From NCBI RefSeq assembly GCF_014696615.1, contig NZ_JACJQJ010000024.1, positions 1 to 64,000 of the forward strand: DNA of 64,000 bases, in the 5' to 3' direction. Of the stretch, positions 26,167 to 36,737 are shown piece by piece; position 1 is the stretch's first letter, and every line of letters begins with the position of its first letter. This DNA comes from Nostoc linckia FACHB-104 (GTDB taxonomy: Bacteria > Cyanobacteriota > Cyanobacteriia > Cyanobacteriales > Nostocaceae). Position numbers and translations under genes: made by a program. The notes below the pieces were generated by a model. It ran no database searches. It was not told the DNA's origin and saw only the letters and a program-made list of their open reading frames with translations.

Positions 26167-27573
26167 TTATCCTTCCTTCGCAATCAAACTTTCCATTACT
26201 TGTTGTAAATCATTAGTAAAATCTGTCACAGCTTGCTTTGCACCCACACGATTAGCCTTATATTTTGGGTATCGCTCAGAGATAGATATTGGTTCACCTA
26301 TAGTAATTTTGACTTTTTGCTTACCCAATTGTGGACGACGCAAGGGGTCATTAGTACTTTGAATTTTCTTCACCATATCTCTTAACAATAAAGTTGTTTC
26401 AGCAAACCTTTCTACTGAGGGTTTGTCTTTAATATAGTTACCCGAAACAGCAACAAAACTTTCCACTAATCGCATATGCCACATTCTGCGATTTGCTTCT
26501 TCGGCAACGCGATCGCCTAAGGCGCGTTCTATGGGAGATAATGATTTCAAATCCTTAAAGTCTTCTCTAAAAATATAATTCCAGCCAGCTTGTTCTAGTC
26601 GCCGACACCGATCATTCCAAGCACCCTTAGGCGGTAAGTCAAAATACTGCTCTGATATTTGTAGTGCTACGTGCATCAATGCTTCTAACCTAGCTTTTAA
26701 GGCTTCATTGCGATCGCCTCCTTCATGAGATGCAACCATTGCTTCTGGGAGTTTTTGATGATAGAAGCGCTTATAAAAGTCTTCCATCAGCGTTAATAAA
26801 TGTTCTGCCAGTGTCAACAATCGCGGATAAAGGGACTCAATTGTGGCACTATTGCCATTTTCTGAGGGATTTATGGGTAACCCGCTAGCTGCTTCTAATT
26901 CGCTGAGAAGTTGTGCGATCGCATTCCAAGGAGCAGCAACGTAACTATATTTAAGTCCAACTGGTACAATGTAAACCTGCTCAGAGCGTCCAGCTTTGTG
27001 CAAATCTTCAGCACACCAAAAGCCTAATTGAGCAATACCTGGTTCTAAGGGACTGATAATCTCCGATAAACCGTTGGTTGCTCCTTCTGGCGCAGCCGCC
27101 ATTGGTAATTTGCCATTGGCGAATAAATCCCGCGCCGAACGTAACCCATTCCAGTCGGCTTTACCCCGTTGGATGGGAGTACCGCCTAAATGCGAAGCCA
27201 GCCAGCCAATGTGTTCACCTGCCCACAGAGGAATACCGCGATCGTAGATAAAATGAGCATGAATTGGAGTTTGGATTTTTATATCTTTTTCTCGTGCTAC
27301 CTGCGGTACGAGTTGCGAAAGTAAGTAGCCTAAACAAAGTGGATCTTCCGTTTTTGGGTGGCGAAATGCTAACAAAAACCGAATCTTACCTTCCTGAAAC
27401 TGACGATAGAGATCCGCTAAAATTTCTACGTTGTCTGCTTCAATTTGGGTAATCGCTGTTTTCCAGTTAATTATGCTGGGTAATAACAGGTGCGCCGCTT
27501 GGAGAAGTAAAGGGTTGAGTTTCGGCGGGATAAATTCTAAAGGTGGTTGTGCTTGGTAAATTCCGGTAGTCAA
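26167..27573 (-). CDS. 1-acyl-sn-glycerol-3-phosphate acyltransferase-like protein (PlsC family)
   Basis: 468 aa, larger than classical PlsC. Motif I is FRHPKTEDPL (H-x4-D), followed by LWAGEHIGWLASHLGGTPIQ RG, and the PEG motif AAPEGATNG near residue 160, which bind the glycerol phosphate acceptor. The C-terminal ~200 residues are helical (RRMWHMRLVESFVAVSGNYI). Likely acylates lysophosphatidate or a related acceptor at the membrane. Many cyanobacteria carry this longer form. Divergent from proS across a repeat-filled 255-bp spacer. Confidence 0.85.
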   Translation of the reverse strand: MTTGIYQAQPPLEFIPPKLNPLLLQAAHLLLPSIINWKTAITQIEADNVEILADLYRQFQEGKIRFLLAFRHPKTEDPLCLGYLLSQLVPQVAREKDIKIQTPIHAHFIYDRGIPLWAGEHIGWLASHLGGTPIQRGKADWNGLRSARDLFANGKLPMAAAPEGATNGLSEIISPLEPGIAQLGFWCAEDLHKAGRSEQVYIVPVGLKYSYVAAPWNAIAQLLSELEAASGLPINPSENGNSATIESLYPRLLTLAEHLLTLMEDFYKRFYHQKLPEAMVASHEGGDRNEALKARLEALMHVALQISEQYFDLPPKGAWNDRCRRLEQAGWNYIFREDFKDLKSLSPIERALGDRVAEEANRRMWHMRLVESFVAVSGNYIKDKPSVERFAETTLLLRDMVKKIQSTNDPLRRPQLGKQKVKITIGEPISISERYPKYKANRVGAKQAVTDFTNDLQQVMESLIAKEG

Positions 27574-27828
27574 GATATTTTCTCCTATAAATGGGGGATT
27601 AGGGACTGGGGATTGGGGATTGGAGACTGGGATTGTAACTCAGCACTCAGCACTCAGCACTCAGAACTTAGAACTCAGCACTCACAAAGATAACGGATGA
27701 AACTTGATACTTTATACTTCATACCTAATAAAGTGAGTGAACAAATTGTAGTAATTACAGCTTTATATTTCATACTTCATACTTCATCCTTCATAATTCA
27801 TTAAGTGTTTTGGGAAAAGGAATAAACG
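27574..27828. repeat. Intergenic heptamer repeats before proS
   Basis: GGGGATTGGGGATTGGAGAC-like units (27592-27628), then CAGCACT heptamers (27640-27685) and TTCATACTTCATACTTCATCC (27770-27795). No gene. Confidence 0.8.
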
Positions 27829-29634
27829 ATGCGACTGTCACAAATGTTATTCGTTACACTGCGGGACGATCCAGCTGATGCGGAAATTCCCAGTCATAAA
27901 TTATTACTACGTGCAGGTTATATTCGTCGCATCGGTAGCGGAGTTTATGCTTATTTACCACTGATGTGGCGGGTATTGCAAAAGGTTTCCCAGATTGTGC
28001 GCCAAGAAATGAACGCCACAGGCGCACAAGAATGTTTGTTACCACAATTACAACCTGCTGAGTTGTGGAAAGAATCGGAACGCTGGGATACTTATACCAA
28101 AGCTGAGGGTATTATGTTTTCCCTCATTGATCGTCGAGAGCAACAATTGGGATTAGGCCCTACCCACGAAGAAGTAATCACGACGATCGCGCGTGATATG
28201 ATTCGCTCTTACCGTCAGCTACCCCTGCATCTCTACCAAATTCAAACGAAATTCCGCGATGAAATTCGTCCCCGCTTTGGTTTGATGCGCGGACGAGAAT
28301 TTATCATGAAGGACGGCTATTCTTTCCATGTCGATGAAGAAAGCCTCAAAGCCACCTACCAAGATATGTACCAGGCTTACAGCAATATGCTGCGGCGTTC
28401 TGGTTTGGCTTTCCGTGCAGTTGAAGCTGATTCTGGCGCAATTGGTGGTTCTGGTTCCACAGAATTTATGGTGCTGGCGGATGCGGGAGAAGATGAGGTT
28501 CTCTACACCGAAGATGGGAAATACGCCGCCAATGTGGAAAAAGCTGTTTCATTAAGCGCTGATGCTGTCACCTCACAGTTTATCGCCCATGAGAAACGCG
28601 AGACACCAGGAACAGATACGATTGAAACAGTTTGTAAATTCCTCAACTGTTCTCCTACTCAAGTGGTGAAGAATGTTCTTTACCAAACAGTTTATGACAA
28701 TGGCAAAACAGTTTTAGTTTTAGTCAGCATTAGAGGCGATCAAGAAGTTAACGAAGTTAAATTGCAAAATGAATTAACCAAGTTAGCTGCTAATTATGAT
28801 GCAAAAACTATAATTTCTTTAACTGTACCCAGTGCCGAAACCCAACAAACATGGGCAGCAAAATCTCTACCTTTAGGCTATATTGCCCCTGATATTGCTG
28901 ATGATTATATTAAAGGCAATCAACAGGTACATTCCAGCTTTTTACGCTTTGTCGATAAAACAGCCGTTGATTTAAAAAACTTTGTGACAGGAGCCAACCA
29001 GAGTGGCTATCACGTAGTTGGCGCGAATTGGGGTGAGCAATTTAAATTACCAGAATTAGTAGTAGATATTCGTAAAGCCAGACCAGGCGATCGCGCACTC
29101 CATAACCCAGAGCAAACCTTAAAAAGTGCTAGAGGAATTGAGGTAGGACACATCTTCCAATTGGGTACAAAGTACTCTGTAGCGATGGGTGCAACTTATA
29201 CCAACGAACAAGGGGAAGAAAAACCTTTAGTCATGGGTTGTTATGGCGTAGGTGTATCGCGATTAGCACAATCAGCCGTCGAGCAATCCTACGATAAAGA
29301 TGGAATTATTTGGCCAGTAGCGATCGCACCCTATCATGCCATTGTCACAATTCCTAACATCAAAGATGCTCAACAAATAGAAATTGCCGAAAAACTCTAC
29401 AAAGAACTCAATCAAGCCGGAATTGAAACCTTACTCGATGACCGCGATGAACGGGCAGGAGTAAAATTCAAAGATGCCGATTTAATCGGTATACCCTACA
29501 GAATAGTCACAGGTAGAGCGATCGCCAACGGCAAAGTAGAAGTTGTAGAAAGAGCTACTCGTAAATCTCAAGAAATTGACATTAACGAAGTGACCAGTAC
29601 AATCAAACAGTGGATTACCGAGGCTATAAGCTAA
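27829..29634 (+). CDS. proS: Prolyl-tRNA synthetase
   Basis: 601 aa, bacterial-type ProRS. Class II motifs are present: motif 1 region [20 protein letters not shown], motif 2 [21 protein letters not shown], motif 3 [20 protein letters not shown]. An INS editing domain occupies about residues 230-390 ([20 protein letters not shown]), and the anticodon-binding domain is at the end ([20 protein letters not shown]). Charges tRNA-Pro with proline. AAAAGGA precedes the start. Monocistronic by context. Confidence 0.98.
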   Translation: MRLSQMLFVTLRDDPADAEIPSHKLLLRAGYIRRIGSGVYAYLPLMWRVLQKVSQIVRQEMNATGAQECLLPQLQPAELWKESERWDTYTKAEGIMFSLIDRREQQLGLGPTHEEVITTIARDMIRSYRQLPLHLYQIQTKFRDEIRPRFGLMRGREFIMKDGYSFHVDEESLKATYQDMYQAYSNMLRRSGLAFRAVEADSGAIGGSGSTEFMVLADAGEDEVLYTEDGKYAANVEKAVSLSADAVTSQFIAHEKRETPGTDTIETVCKFLNCSPTQVVKNVLYQTVYDNGKTVLVLVSIRGDQEVNEVKLQNELTKLAANYDAKTIISLTVPSAETQQTWAAKSLPLGYIAPDIADDYIKGNQQVHSSFLRFVDKTAVDLKNFVTGANQSGYHVVGANWGEQFKLPELVVDIRKARPGDRALHNPEQTLKSARGIEVGHIFQLGTKYSVAMGATYTNEQGEEKPLVMGCYGVGVSRLAQSAVEQSYDKDGIIWPVAIAPYHAIVTIPNIKDAQQIEIAEKLYKELNQAGIETLLDDRDERAGVKFKDADLIGIPYRIVTGRAIANGKVEVVERATRKSQEIDINEVTSTIKQWITEAIS

Positions 29635-29935
29635 AGGCTAGGGACTAGGGACTGGGGACTAGGGACTAGGTTTAAAAAACTTCTTCCAATTACCAATTAC
29701 CAATTACCAATTACCCAACCCCCATTCCCCATTCCCCATTCCCCAGATAGGTGACGTAATAGAAGTGCGAATCTAAAATTAAGGTAGTTACTGCGGAAAG
29801 AGATATGGCGGCATTGTTGATATAAATAGCCATACTCTAAGTGTTTGGAAACTCCCCATTTATTAAGTACCGACTTTAATCAGGCTGCTCTTCCCACATA
29901 AACCATCTCAGCCCTCAGTCAAGCAGGTTTTGAAT
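29635..29935. repeat. 301-bp spacer with heptamer repeats
   Basis: GGGACTA/GGGACTG units (29641-29668), four CAATTAC units (29688-29715) and CCCATTC units (29720-29745). These belong to the dispersed Nostocales heptamer families. No gene. Confidence 0.8.
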
Positions 29936-30541
29936 ATGAAAGACCAATCTAATCGTAATTCTTCCGGTGTAATAGCTGCTGTGTCCGCAGCTGTGGTAGC
30001 AGTCAGTGGCGGCGTTGCTTGGCTTACTTTACACTCCCAAAATCCGCCCACACCTTCCCCATCGTCACAATCACTAACTCAGCCAGGAAAGAACTCAACA
30101 GTACAGCCTGGACAAGAGCAAAGTGCTAATGTCTATTGGCTGAAAGATAATGGCAAAAATTTAGAATTAGCTCCCCAACCAGTCAAAATAGCTGCTGCTC
30201 AACCTAACCAAGTTGTAGAACAGGCCATCCAAAACCTATTAGCAGGGCCAACTGAAGGAGCAGAATCTACCACAATTCCCAAAGGAACCAAATTACTAGG
30301 TGTGAAAGTTAACAATGATGAGGTTCATGTTAATTTATCTGAAGAATTTACCAGTGGTGGTGGTAGCAGCTCGATGATGGGCCGTGTAGGACAAGTAGTT
30401 TACACTGCTACAACTGTAAATCCCAACGCCAAGGTTTACATTGAAGTCAATGGCAAAGAGTTGGACGTTCTAGGTGGTGAAGGCGTAGAGTTACAACAGC
30501 CACTAACACGTGACCAATTTAAAAATAATTATCCACTTTAA
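29936..30541 (+). CDS. GerMN-domain membrane-anchored protein
   Basis: 201 aa from ATG 29936. One N-terminal membrane anchor (VIAAVSAAVVAVSGGVAWLT), a Pro/Ser/Gln linker (residues ~38-65), then a GerMN domain: VYWLKDNGKNLELAPQPVKI, VVEQAIQNLLAGPTEGAEST, VHVNLSEEF and GQVVYTATTVNPNAKVYIEV. GerMN proteins in non-sporulating bacteria are envelope proteins of unclear function, probably periplasmic here. Not operonic: flanked by repeats and a convergent arsR-type gene. Confidence 0.88.
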   Translation: MKDQSNRNSSGVIAAVSAAVVAVSGGVAWLTLHSQNPPTPSPSSQSLTQPGKNSTVQPGQEQSANVYWLKDNGKNLELAPQPVKIAAAQPNQVVEQAIQNLLAGPTEGAESTTIPKGTKLLGVKVNNDEVHVNLSEEFTSGGGSSSMMGRVGQVVYTATTVNPNAKVYIEVNGKELDVLGGEGVELQQPLTRDQFKNNYPL

Positions 30542-30605
30542 TGTCAGTTGTCATTAGTCATTGGTCATTGGACAAATAACAAATGACAAATGACAAACTA
30601 CTGAC

Positions 30606-30953
30606 TTATCGCTTACCATTCAATAAACGAAAATTATGGGCTTGCTGTTCTAACCTAGTAGCTAGGCGATCGCAAACCCGATTACATAATTCAAAAATCA
30701 TTTCGTCTTCCACCCGGTAGTAGGCGCAAGTTCCTTCACTGCGGCGGCTAAGAATACCTGCTTGCCACATTACCTTCAGGTGTTTTGAGACGTTGGCCTG
30801 CGAAGTCTGTGTTGCCTCTACCAACTCTTGCACGCATTTTTCTTCATCCCGTAATAAGTGCAACAGCCGAAGGCGCATCGGTTCACTTAACAGACTGAAG
30901 TATTCTGCTACTTGTTGCATTACTTCTGGTGGTACAGGCAACACTTGTTTCAT
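30606..30953 (-). CDS. ArsR/SmtB-family transcriptional regulator
   Basis: 115 aa. Winged helix with FSLLSEPMRLRLLHLLRDEE and the recognition region TSQANVSKHLKVMWQAGILS. A cysteine pair EKCVQEL near residue 39 matches the ELCVCD-like metal site position only partly; a C-terminal ELCNRVCD may supply further thiols. May sense metal or thiol state; the ligand is not decidable. Lies downstream of accB on the same strand with a 65-bp gap and may have its own promoter. Confidence 0.9.
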   Translation of the reverse strand: MKQVLPVPPEVMQQVAEYFSLLSEPMRLRLLHLLRDEEKCVQELVEATQTSQANVSKHLKVMWQAGILSRRSEGTCAYYRVEDEMIFELCNRVCDRLATRLEQQAHNFRLLNGKR

Positions 30954-31018
30954 CAGGATTAACCCGCAAGGACTGAAAATGAGAGAAAAATGACTTGCGT
31001 CATAATATAGATTAATAC

Positions 31019-31567
31019 TTAATCAGGGTTAATTCTCATCAAAGGTTGGCCATATTCTACAGGTTCGCCATTTTGCACCAAAATTTCCATGACCTGACCG
31101 GATACTTCAGCCTCAATTTCGTTCATCAGCTTCATGGCTTCGATGATGCAAACCGTTTGACCACTGCGGACGCGATCGCCCACTTCCACAAATGGGGCTT
31201 CACCTGGTGCAGGCGCACGATAAAATGTTCCTACCATTGGCGAAGGAACTTCTACTAATCTTTTATCAATTGCTGAGGGAGAATTGCCAGACAACTGCAC
31301 ACCAGAACCAGTGGCATTATTATCTAAGACGCGATTTGTTACCGTCTCCACTGTCGATACAGTCTGGGGTGCAGCAGAAACCGAAGTTAATCCCAAACCA
31401 ACCACACCGCCTGATGCTGCTTGGCTGACTGACACCATTTGATTGCTAAAACTCACAGCTTTACGTACTGTAAGCTCAAAGTCTTCGCTTTTCAGCGTGA
31501 CTTCGGCAATATCTGTTTGTGCAATAGTTGCTAGCAGTTGGCGAATTTCATTAAAGTCCAATGGCAC
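31019..31567 (-). CDS. accB: Biotin carboxyl carrier protein of acetyl-CoA carboxylase
   Basis: 182 aa. N-terminal domain [20 protein letters not shown], a linker of ~65 residues rich in Ser/Thr/Val, and a C-terminal biotinyl domain with [28 protein letters not shown], where the lysine of EAMKLM is biotinylated. Carries carboxybiotin for malonyl-CoA synthesis, first step of fatty acid synthesis. Downstream of efp with a 107-bp gap, the usual cyanobacterial efp-accB order. Confidence 0.97.
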   Translation of the reverse strand: MPLDFNEIRQLLATIAQTDIAEVTLKSEDFELTVRKAVSFSNQMVSVSQAASGGVVGLGLTSVSAAPQTVSTVETVTNRVLDNNATGSGVQLSGNSPSAIDKRLVEVPSPMVGTFYRAPAPGEAPFVEVGDRVRSGQTVCIIEAMKLMNEIEAEVSGQVMEILVQNGEPVEYGQPLMRINPD

Positions 31568-31674
31568 AGTTTTTATTACCTCGACCTGTACGTAAAGAAT
31601 AATGTTAAGTGTGGCAGGGATTTAATCCCTAAAATAGGGATTGAAATCGGGATTTCTCTCAAAAGAGATGATAA

Positions 31675-32232
31675 TTATTCCCTGCCTAAATATTTATCGT
31701 CACGGGTATCTATCTTGATGCGTTCGCCTTGAGCGATAAACAAGGGAACCATGATAGTTGCACCAGTTTCTAAAGTTGCTGGTTTGGTACCACCTGTAGC
31801 AGTGTCACCTTTAACACCTGGGTCTGTTTGCACAACTTCTAAAACCACAGAGTTAGGCAATTCCACTTCTAGGACTTGCTCTCCCCAACGAATGACGTTA
31901 ACCTCCATACCTTCTTTGAGGTATTTTACGCGATCGCCAATTTGGACGGCGGTTAATCTGCCTTCTTCGTAGCTTTCCATATCCATAAAGACGAATTCAT
32001 CACCTTCTTTATAGGTATGTTGCATTGTGACTTTTTCTAGAGTTGCTTGCGGTACAGTTTCCCCAGCGCGGAAAGTTCTTTCTAGAACCTTGCCACTCTG
32101 GACATTTTTCAGCGTTGTCCGCACAAAGGCTGAGCCTTTACCTGGCTTAACGTGAAGGAAATCAATTACCCGCCATACAGACCCATCTAAAACAATTGAG
32201 ACACCGGGTCGAAAGTCGTTACTGGAGATCAT
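31675..32232 (-). CDS. efp: Elongation factor P
   Basis: 185 aa, three-domain EF-P: KOW-like N-terminal domain with the tip loop [15 protein letters not shown], central OB domain ([20 protein letters not shown]) and C-terminal OB domain ending [14 protein letters not shown]. The tip residue is the lysine of PGKGSA. Relieves ribosome stalling at polyproline. Start [15 protein letters not shown]. Precedes accB on the minus strand. Confidence 0.98.
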   Translation of the reverse strand: MISSNDFRPGVSIVLDGSVWRVIDFLHVKPGKGSAFVRTTLKNVQSGKVLERTFRAGETVPQATLEKVTMQHTYKEGDEFVFMDMESYEEGRLTAVQIGDRVKYLKEGMEVNVIRWGEQVLEVELPNSVVLEVVQTDPGVKGDTATGGTKPATLETGATIMVPLFIAQGERIKIDTRDDKYLGRE

Positions 32233-32541
32233 GAAGCTTTCAAATTTTGGAAGACAATCGGCATTTATTGTACCCCTCTAGGGTCGTCATTGGTTATTAG
32301 TCATGGGAATTGGGCCTGGGGCAAGTAGTAAGCAGAGGGAGAAGAGAGGCAGAGGAGCAGAGGGAGAGAATTGATGTAGTTTTCCTCCTCTGTACCCCTG
32401 CTTCCGCTGCTTCCTCCGCTTCCTCATCCCCCTCATCTCCCTCATCTCCCCTAATCCCTAATCCGTAGTCCCTAATACTGTGGGAAGATAATTTATGGGT
32501 TATGTCCAGTCAACAATTTGATGCTGCATTTAAGCCATACC
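32233..32541. repeat. 309-bp spacer with purine/pyrimidine-rich repeat
   Basis: AGAGGGAGAAGAGAGGCAGA-type purine stretch (32333-32370) faces a TCCTCCTCTG...CTTCCTC pyrimidine stretch (32385-32450), which could pair into a long imperfect hairpin; CCTCATC/CCCTAATC heptamers follow. Similar CT-rich DNA recurs at 55790-55830. Divergent promoter region for efp and the cyclophilin gene; no clear box. Confidence 0.55.
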
Positions 32542-33648
32542 ATGTTTAACTTATTAAAATCCTGGCTGAAGAACAGCCTCATGGCAATACTGCTGGTAAC
32601 AATATTTTTAGGCATAAGTACAGCTGCGTGGACTCCCTCCAGTAGCGCCGCCCTACCAGCTGGGAATGCAATCACTGACGGCAGATCTCTGTTGCGGTAT
32701 GCACTCCCGATAGATAATGAACCTGTGAGGCAACTGCAAGCCAGTTTAGAAGATATTTCCAACCAACTGCGGGCAAATCGGCGGTGGAGTGCTATCTCTA
32801 AAGACTTAAGCAAAGCATCACGGTCTCTCGATCAATCCTCCAAAATCCTAGCAAGCGTTCCCGAAGAACGCCAACCCCAAGCCGAAGCTTGGATTAAGAA
32901 ATTACAATCAGGCGTGAATAATTTACAGGAATTAGTCAAAGTCAAGGATAAAGAAAAAATCCAAGCTGAACGCAATAAACTCCTGAACATCGTGAATCTT
33001 CTAGAAGAGTCAATGGTGAAGGAATTTCCTTTTGAAGTACCTCAGGAGTACAGTAACCTACCTCAACTCAAAGGTAGAGCTACTGTAGATATCAAAACCA
33101 ACAAAGGAAACCTTACCGTTGTGGTAGATGGTTATAGCGCCCCTGTAACTGCTGGTAACTTTGTGGATTTGGTACAACGTGGTTTTTATAATGGTTTAGA
33201 ATTTACCCGTTCCGAAGAATCTTACTTTTTGCAAACTGGTGATCCACCAGGAAAAGATGTAGGTTTTATTGATACCAAAACGGGAAAATACCGTGCTATT
33301 CCTTTAGAAATATTGGTACAAGGCGATAAAGCTCCCACATACGGCATCACTTTGGAAGATGCTGGACGTTACCTCGATATGCCTGTTCTGCCATTTTCTT
33401 CTTTTGGTGCAGTAGTCATGGCCCGTCCGGAAACTCAGGTAAATGGTGCTTCCTCACAATTTTTCTTCTTCCTGTTTGAACCAGAACTCACCCCAGCCGG
33501 ACGTAATCTCTTAGATGGTCGTTACGCCGTTTTTGGCTATTTGACTGAGGGTAAAGAAATTTTGGACACACTCAAAGCGGGTGACAAAATTGAGTCTGCT
33601 ACTGTCGTTCAAGGAATAGAAAATTTAGTTCAGCCAGAAGCAGCATGA
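32542..33648 (+). CDS. Thylakoid-lumen-type cyclophilin peptidyl-prolyl isomerase (TLP40-like)
   Basis: 368 aa from ATG 32542. A signal peptide (residues ~1-35, NSLMAILLVTIFLGISTAAW then ALPAGNA) directs export. Residues ~45-165 form a helical bundle (LQASLEDISNQLRANRRWSA ...), and from ~175 a cyclophilin domain with VDIKTNKGNLTVVVDGYSAP VTAGNFVDLVQRGFYNGLEF and an SSQFFFFLFEPELTPAGRN segment. This is the TLP40/CYP38 arrangement, implicated in photosystem II assembly in plants. Catalytic residues of canonical cyclophilins are only partly kept, so enzyme activity is uncertain. Confidence 0.9.
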   Translation: MFNLLKSWLKNSLMAILLVTIFLGISTAAWTPSSSAALPAGNAITDGRSLLRYALPIDNEPVRQLQASLEDISNQLRANRRWSAISKDLSKASRSLDQSSKILASVPEERQPQAEAWIKKLQSGVNNLQELVKVKDKEKIQAERNKLLNIVNLLEESMVKEFPFEVPQEYSNLPQLKGRATVDIKTNKGNLTVVVDGYSAPVTAGNFVDLVQRGFYNGLEFTRSEESYFLQTGDPPGKDVGFIDTKTGKYRAIPLEILVQGDKAPTYGITLEDAGRYLDMPVLPFSSFGAVVMARPETQVNGASSQFFFFLFEPELTPAGRNLLDGRYAVFGYLTEGKEILDTLKAGDKIESATVVQGIENLVQPEAA

Positions 33649-33884
33649 ATCAAGGATGAAGTCTGAAGGATGAAGTCTGAAGTAATACTATTTCAGCCTT
33701 CAGCTTTCATACTTGTTAAGGCTCAAAAGTCAAATGGATATCTCTATTTTGAATTTTGCGGAAAGTTGCGTGCGGGGGTTCCCCCCGTTGAGGAGGCAGT
33801 GCGTTGGGCGGGTTCCCCGACTTGTAGCAACTGCCATCAAACTTTACAAGACGAATTTTGAATTGTTTGTCCCCAAGCCCCACT

Positions 33885-34922
33885 GTGAACAATGAGTCAT
33901 CTTCCTTGCAAGTAAAAGATATTGGCGAACAAGGTCTGTTAGCCATATTGCAGCGCTTTTGCCCTCAAGAAATTATTGGCGATGATGCAGCCGTGCTTGT
34001 CACTACACCAGAACAATCTTTGGTAGTGACAACAGATGTCTTAGTTGATAATGTGCATTTTAGTCATGTCACTACCTCGCCAGAAGATGCCGGCTGGCGG
34101 GCGGCGGCGGCTAATTTATCAGATTTAGCAGCAATGGGTGCCACACCTCTGGGGATCACTGTAGGATTGGCGCTTCCAGGCGATATCAGCGTCAGTTGGG
34201 TTGAGCGTCTGTACCAAGGAATGACAGAATGCTTACAAAAGTACAAGACGCCAATTGTGGGTGGTGATATTGTGCGATCGCCTGTGACGACTCTGTCAAT
34301 TACCGCTTTTGGTCAAGTGTACCCCCATCAAATTATCCGTCGCTCTGCTGCAAAAGTAGGAGATGCGATCGCAATTACAGGTATACATGGGGCCTCCCGT
34401 GCAGGCTTAGAACTGCTTTTACATCCCAAAATAGGACAAAACCTCAAAGATGCAGACAAGGCGGCTTTAATCACCGCACACCAGCGTCCCCAGCCACGAT
34501 TAGATGTCTTACCAATACTCTGGAATATCTTAAATTCCCAATCCAAAATCCAAAATCTAAAATCTAAAATTGCTGTTGCTGGGATGGATAGCAGCGATGG
34601 TTTGGCTGATGCAGTTTTACAAATCTGCCGTGCTAGTAATGTTGGTGCTATTCTCGAAGCCAAGCAAATTCCTTTACCACCAGCATTTACTAACTGGCTC
34701 ACCCCAGAACAAGCTATAAATTACGCCTTATACGGCGGTGAAGATTTTGAATTAGTGCTGTGTTTACCAGAAGATGCGGCATCAGCCTTAGTCGCACAAA
34801 TAGGCCAAGATGCAGCAATTATTGGCAAAATTACATCAGGAACAAAAGTACTATTACACCATGAAAATACAGAAATCCCTGACCAAACTTTAAATTTTAG
34901 TCAGGGATTTCAACATTTTTAG
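33885..34922 (+). CDS. thiL: Thiamine-monophosphate kinase
   Basis: 345 aa from GTG 33885; an in-frame TTG at 33858 would add nine residues, but these abut a dispersed repeat. Phosphorylates thiamine phosphate to thiamine diphosphate. Motifs: VKDIGEQGLLAILQRFCPQE, IGDDAAVL, VTTDVLVDNVHF, AAANLSDLAAMGATPLGITV, VGGDIVRSP, AVAGMDSSDGLADAV and YGGEDFELVL. A segment of ~12 residues (SQSKIQNLKSKI) before AVAGMDSSDG is encoded by four ATCCAAA/ATCTAAA heptamers (34541-34570), a repeat otherwise intergenic. Confidence 0.94.
   Translation: MNNESSSLQVKDIGEQGLLAILQRFCPQEIIGDDAAVLVTTPEQSLVVTTDVLVDNVHFSHVTTSPEDAGWRAAAANLSDLAAMGATPLGITVGLALPGDISVSWVERLYQGMTECLQKYKTPIVGGDIVRSPVTTLSITAFGQVYPHQIIRRSAAKVGDAIAITGIHGASRAGLELLLHPKIGQNLKDADKAALITAHQRPQPRLDVLPILWNILNSQSKIQNLKSKIAVAGMDSSDGLADAVLQICRASNVGAILEAKQIPLPPAFTNWLTPEQAINYALYGGEDFELVLCLPEDAASALVAQIGQDAAIIGKITSGTKVLLHHENTEIPDQTLNFSQGFQHF
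34541..34570 (+). repeat. ATCCAAA heptamer repeat within thiL
   Basis: Four 7-bp units ATCCAAA, ATCCAAA, ATCTAAA, ATCTAAA. The same heptamer occurs in three copies in the spacer at 21350-21370. Confidence 0.9.
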
Positions 34923-34978
34923 TCAGTTGTCATTATGTTTAATTACCAATGACTAATGACACATAACCAATTGACAAA

Positions 34979-35992
34979 TTATTGCCATTTTACAGCTACT
35001 AGTTCTGCCAAATCCAGAACTCGTTGGCTGTAACCCCACTCGTTATCGTACCAAGCCATGACTTTTACTAAGTCATTACCCATCACCATAGTCAGGCTTG
35101 CATCAATAATTGAAGACGCATCAGTACCTTGGTAATCAGATGATACTAGCTGTAATTCGCTGTAATCCAAAATCCCTTTGAGTGGCCCTTCGGAAGCATC
35201 TTTAAGGGCTTGATTAACTTCTTCAGTAATAGTACGCTTCTCAACCTGAACTACGAAATCTACCATTGAGACGTTTGGGGTAGGTACACGTAAGGCAACG
35301 CCATTGAGCTTGCCTTTCAGGTCTGGGAGAACTAAAGCTACTGCCTTTGCTGCACCAGTAGAGGTCGGTACAATGTTGATGGCGGCTGCCCTAGCACGGC
35401 GGACATCGCGGTGAGAAGCGTCTAGCAAGCGCTGGTCACCTGTGTAGCTGTGAGTAGTAGTCATCGTACCTTTGATGATGCCAAATTTTTCATTCAAAAC
35501 TTTGGCGATCGGGGCCAAGCAATTTGTGGTACAGCTAGCGTTACTGATGATGTGGTGTTTGTTGTGGTCATAATCGTGATGATTCACACCAACCACAAAA
35601 GTACCATCTTCATTTTTTCCAGGAGCAGTGATCAAAACTTTTTTGGCTCCAGCATTGACGTGCTTGAGTGCTCCTTCTTTGCTGGTAAAAACACCTGTTG
35701 CTTCGATAATTAGGTCAATTCCCCAATCTCTCCAGGGCAAGTTTTCTGGATTGCGATCGGATACACATTTAATAGTTTTACCGTTAACGGTGATAGAGTT
35801 ATCATCAGCTGAAATGTCAACATCCTTTAACTTTCCTAACATCGAGTCATACTTCAGCAGGTGAGCGTTAGTTCTCGGGTCTGATGTGTCATTGATAGCG
35901 ACAAGGTCGATGTTGCTATTCTGTCTACCCACCCAGCAGCGTGCAAAGTTCCGCCCAATTCGCCCGAAACCATTGATTGCGACTCTAATCAC
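34979..35992 (-). CDS. gap2: Glyceraldehyde-3-phosphate dehydrogenase, photosynthetic type (Gap2)
   Basis: 337 aa. NAD(P)-binding [15 protein letters not shown], catalytic [12 protein letters not shown] with the active cysteine and [21 protein letters not shown] motif. [20 protein letters not shown] is the cyanobacterial/chloroplast Gap2 form that uses NADPH in the Calvin cycle; glycolytic Gap1 differs here. Gap2 lies near murC-murB in Anabaena as well. The 127-bp gap to nadD upstream may hold its promoter. Confidence 0.95.
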   Translation of the reverse strand: MIRVAINGFGRIGRNFARCWVGRQNSNIDLVAINDTSDPRTNAHLLKYDSMLGKLKDVDISADDNSITVNGKTIKCVSDRNPENLPWRDWGIDLIIEATGVFTSKEGALKHVNAGAKKVLITAPGKNEDGTFVVGVNHHDYDHNKHHIISNASCTTNCLAPIAKVLNEKFGIIKGTMTTTHSYTGDQRLLDASHRDVRRARAAAINIVPTSTGAAKAVALVLPDLKGKLNGVALRVPTPNVSMVDFVVQVEKRTITEEVNQALKDASEGPLKGILDYSELQLVSSDYQGTDASSIIDASLTMVMGNDLVKVMAWYDNEWGYSQRVLDLAELVAVKWQ

Positions 35993-36119
35993 AGTGTCTT
36001 GCCCTCTGTATTTATGCCTATAAGTTTATATCGTTGACCCCAATCATATCGCAAAGGGGGGGAGCATTAATAACCACAAAGTGTTAGATCCAGAAAAAAA
36101 ACACATAATTTATTCAGAT

Positions 36120-36737
36120 TTATTTTGAGTAAAGGTTGTGAGTGGCAATGTACAACCGGACTGGCTCTGTAACTAAATATCTAATAGCTTGGCGTTCGCG
36201 AATTAATTGGCGAATTAGACTTGACGAAACTCCCACTAAAGGTATATGCAGTAGTTGCCAGTGAATAGTGATTGATTGATTTCTGAGTTCGTGCTCGACT
36301 TGCTTGCAGATTAACTCACTTTGAGCTATATTCTCACCACCAAGGAGTCTGGGTGCAATCAACCAATCACACATTTGTGTGAGTTCATGTCTACGGTGCC
36401 AACGAGGTAGGGTTTGGAAAGTATCTAAACCCACAATCCAGTACCAGTGAGTATTAGGGTAGTCAGCAACTAAATTGATCAGGGTGTTGATGGCGTAGGA
36501 TGTTTCAGGGGTATTTACTTCAATTAGTGAAACTGTAAAAGCTGGGTTGTCTTTTGTGGCTAACTTCAGCATTTCTAAGCGATGCTTAAAAGCAACCGCT
36601 TGTTTATGAGGAGGATTGAGTGATGGTACCCAAATTATCTGTTGTACAGGTACTTGATGCAAAGCTGTTTCGGCTATGAGCAAGTGTCCCCAATGAACAG
36701 GATCAAATGTGCCACCAAAAATTGCTAGTTGCTGCAT
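36120..36737 (-). CDS. nadD: Nicotinate-nucleotide adenylyltransferase
   Basis: 205 aa. Nucleotidyltransferase motif AIFGGTFDPVHWGHLLIAE (GGTFDPxHxGH), VPSLNPPHKQ and the C-terminal VGVSSSLIRQLIRERQAIRY (SSSxIR). Makes deamido-NAD from nicotinate mononucleotide. Length is typical. Same strand as gap2 and upstream of it. Confidence 0.95.
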   Translation of the reverse strand: MQQLAIFGGTFDPVHWGHLLIAETALHQVPVQQIIWVPSLNPPHKQAVAFKHRLEMLKLATKDNPAFTVSLIEVNTPETSYAINTLINLVADYPNTHWYWIVGLDTFQTLPRWHRRHELTQMCDWLIAPRLLGGENIAQSELICKQVEHELRNQSITIHWQLLHIPLVGVSSSLIRQLIRERQAIRYLVTEPVRLYIATHNLYSK

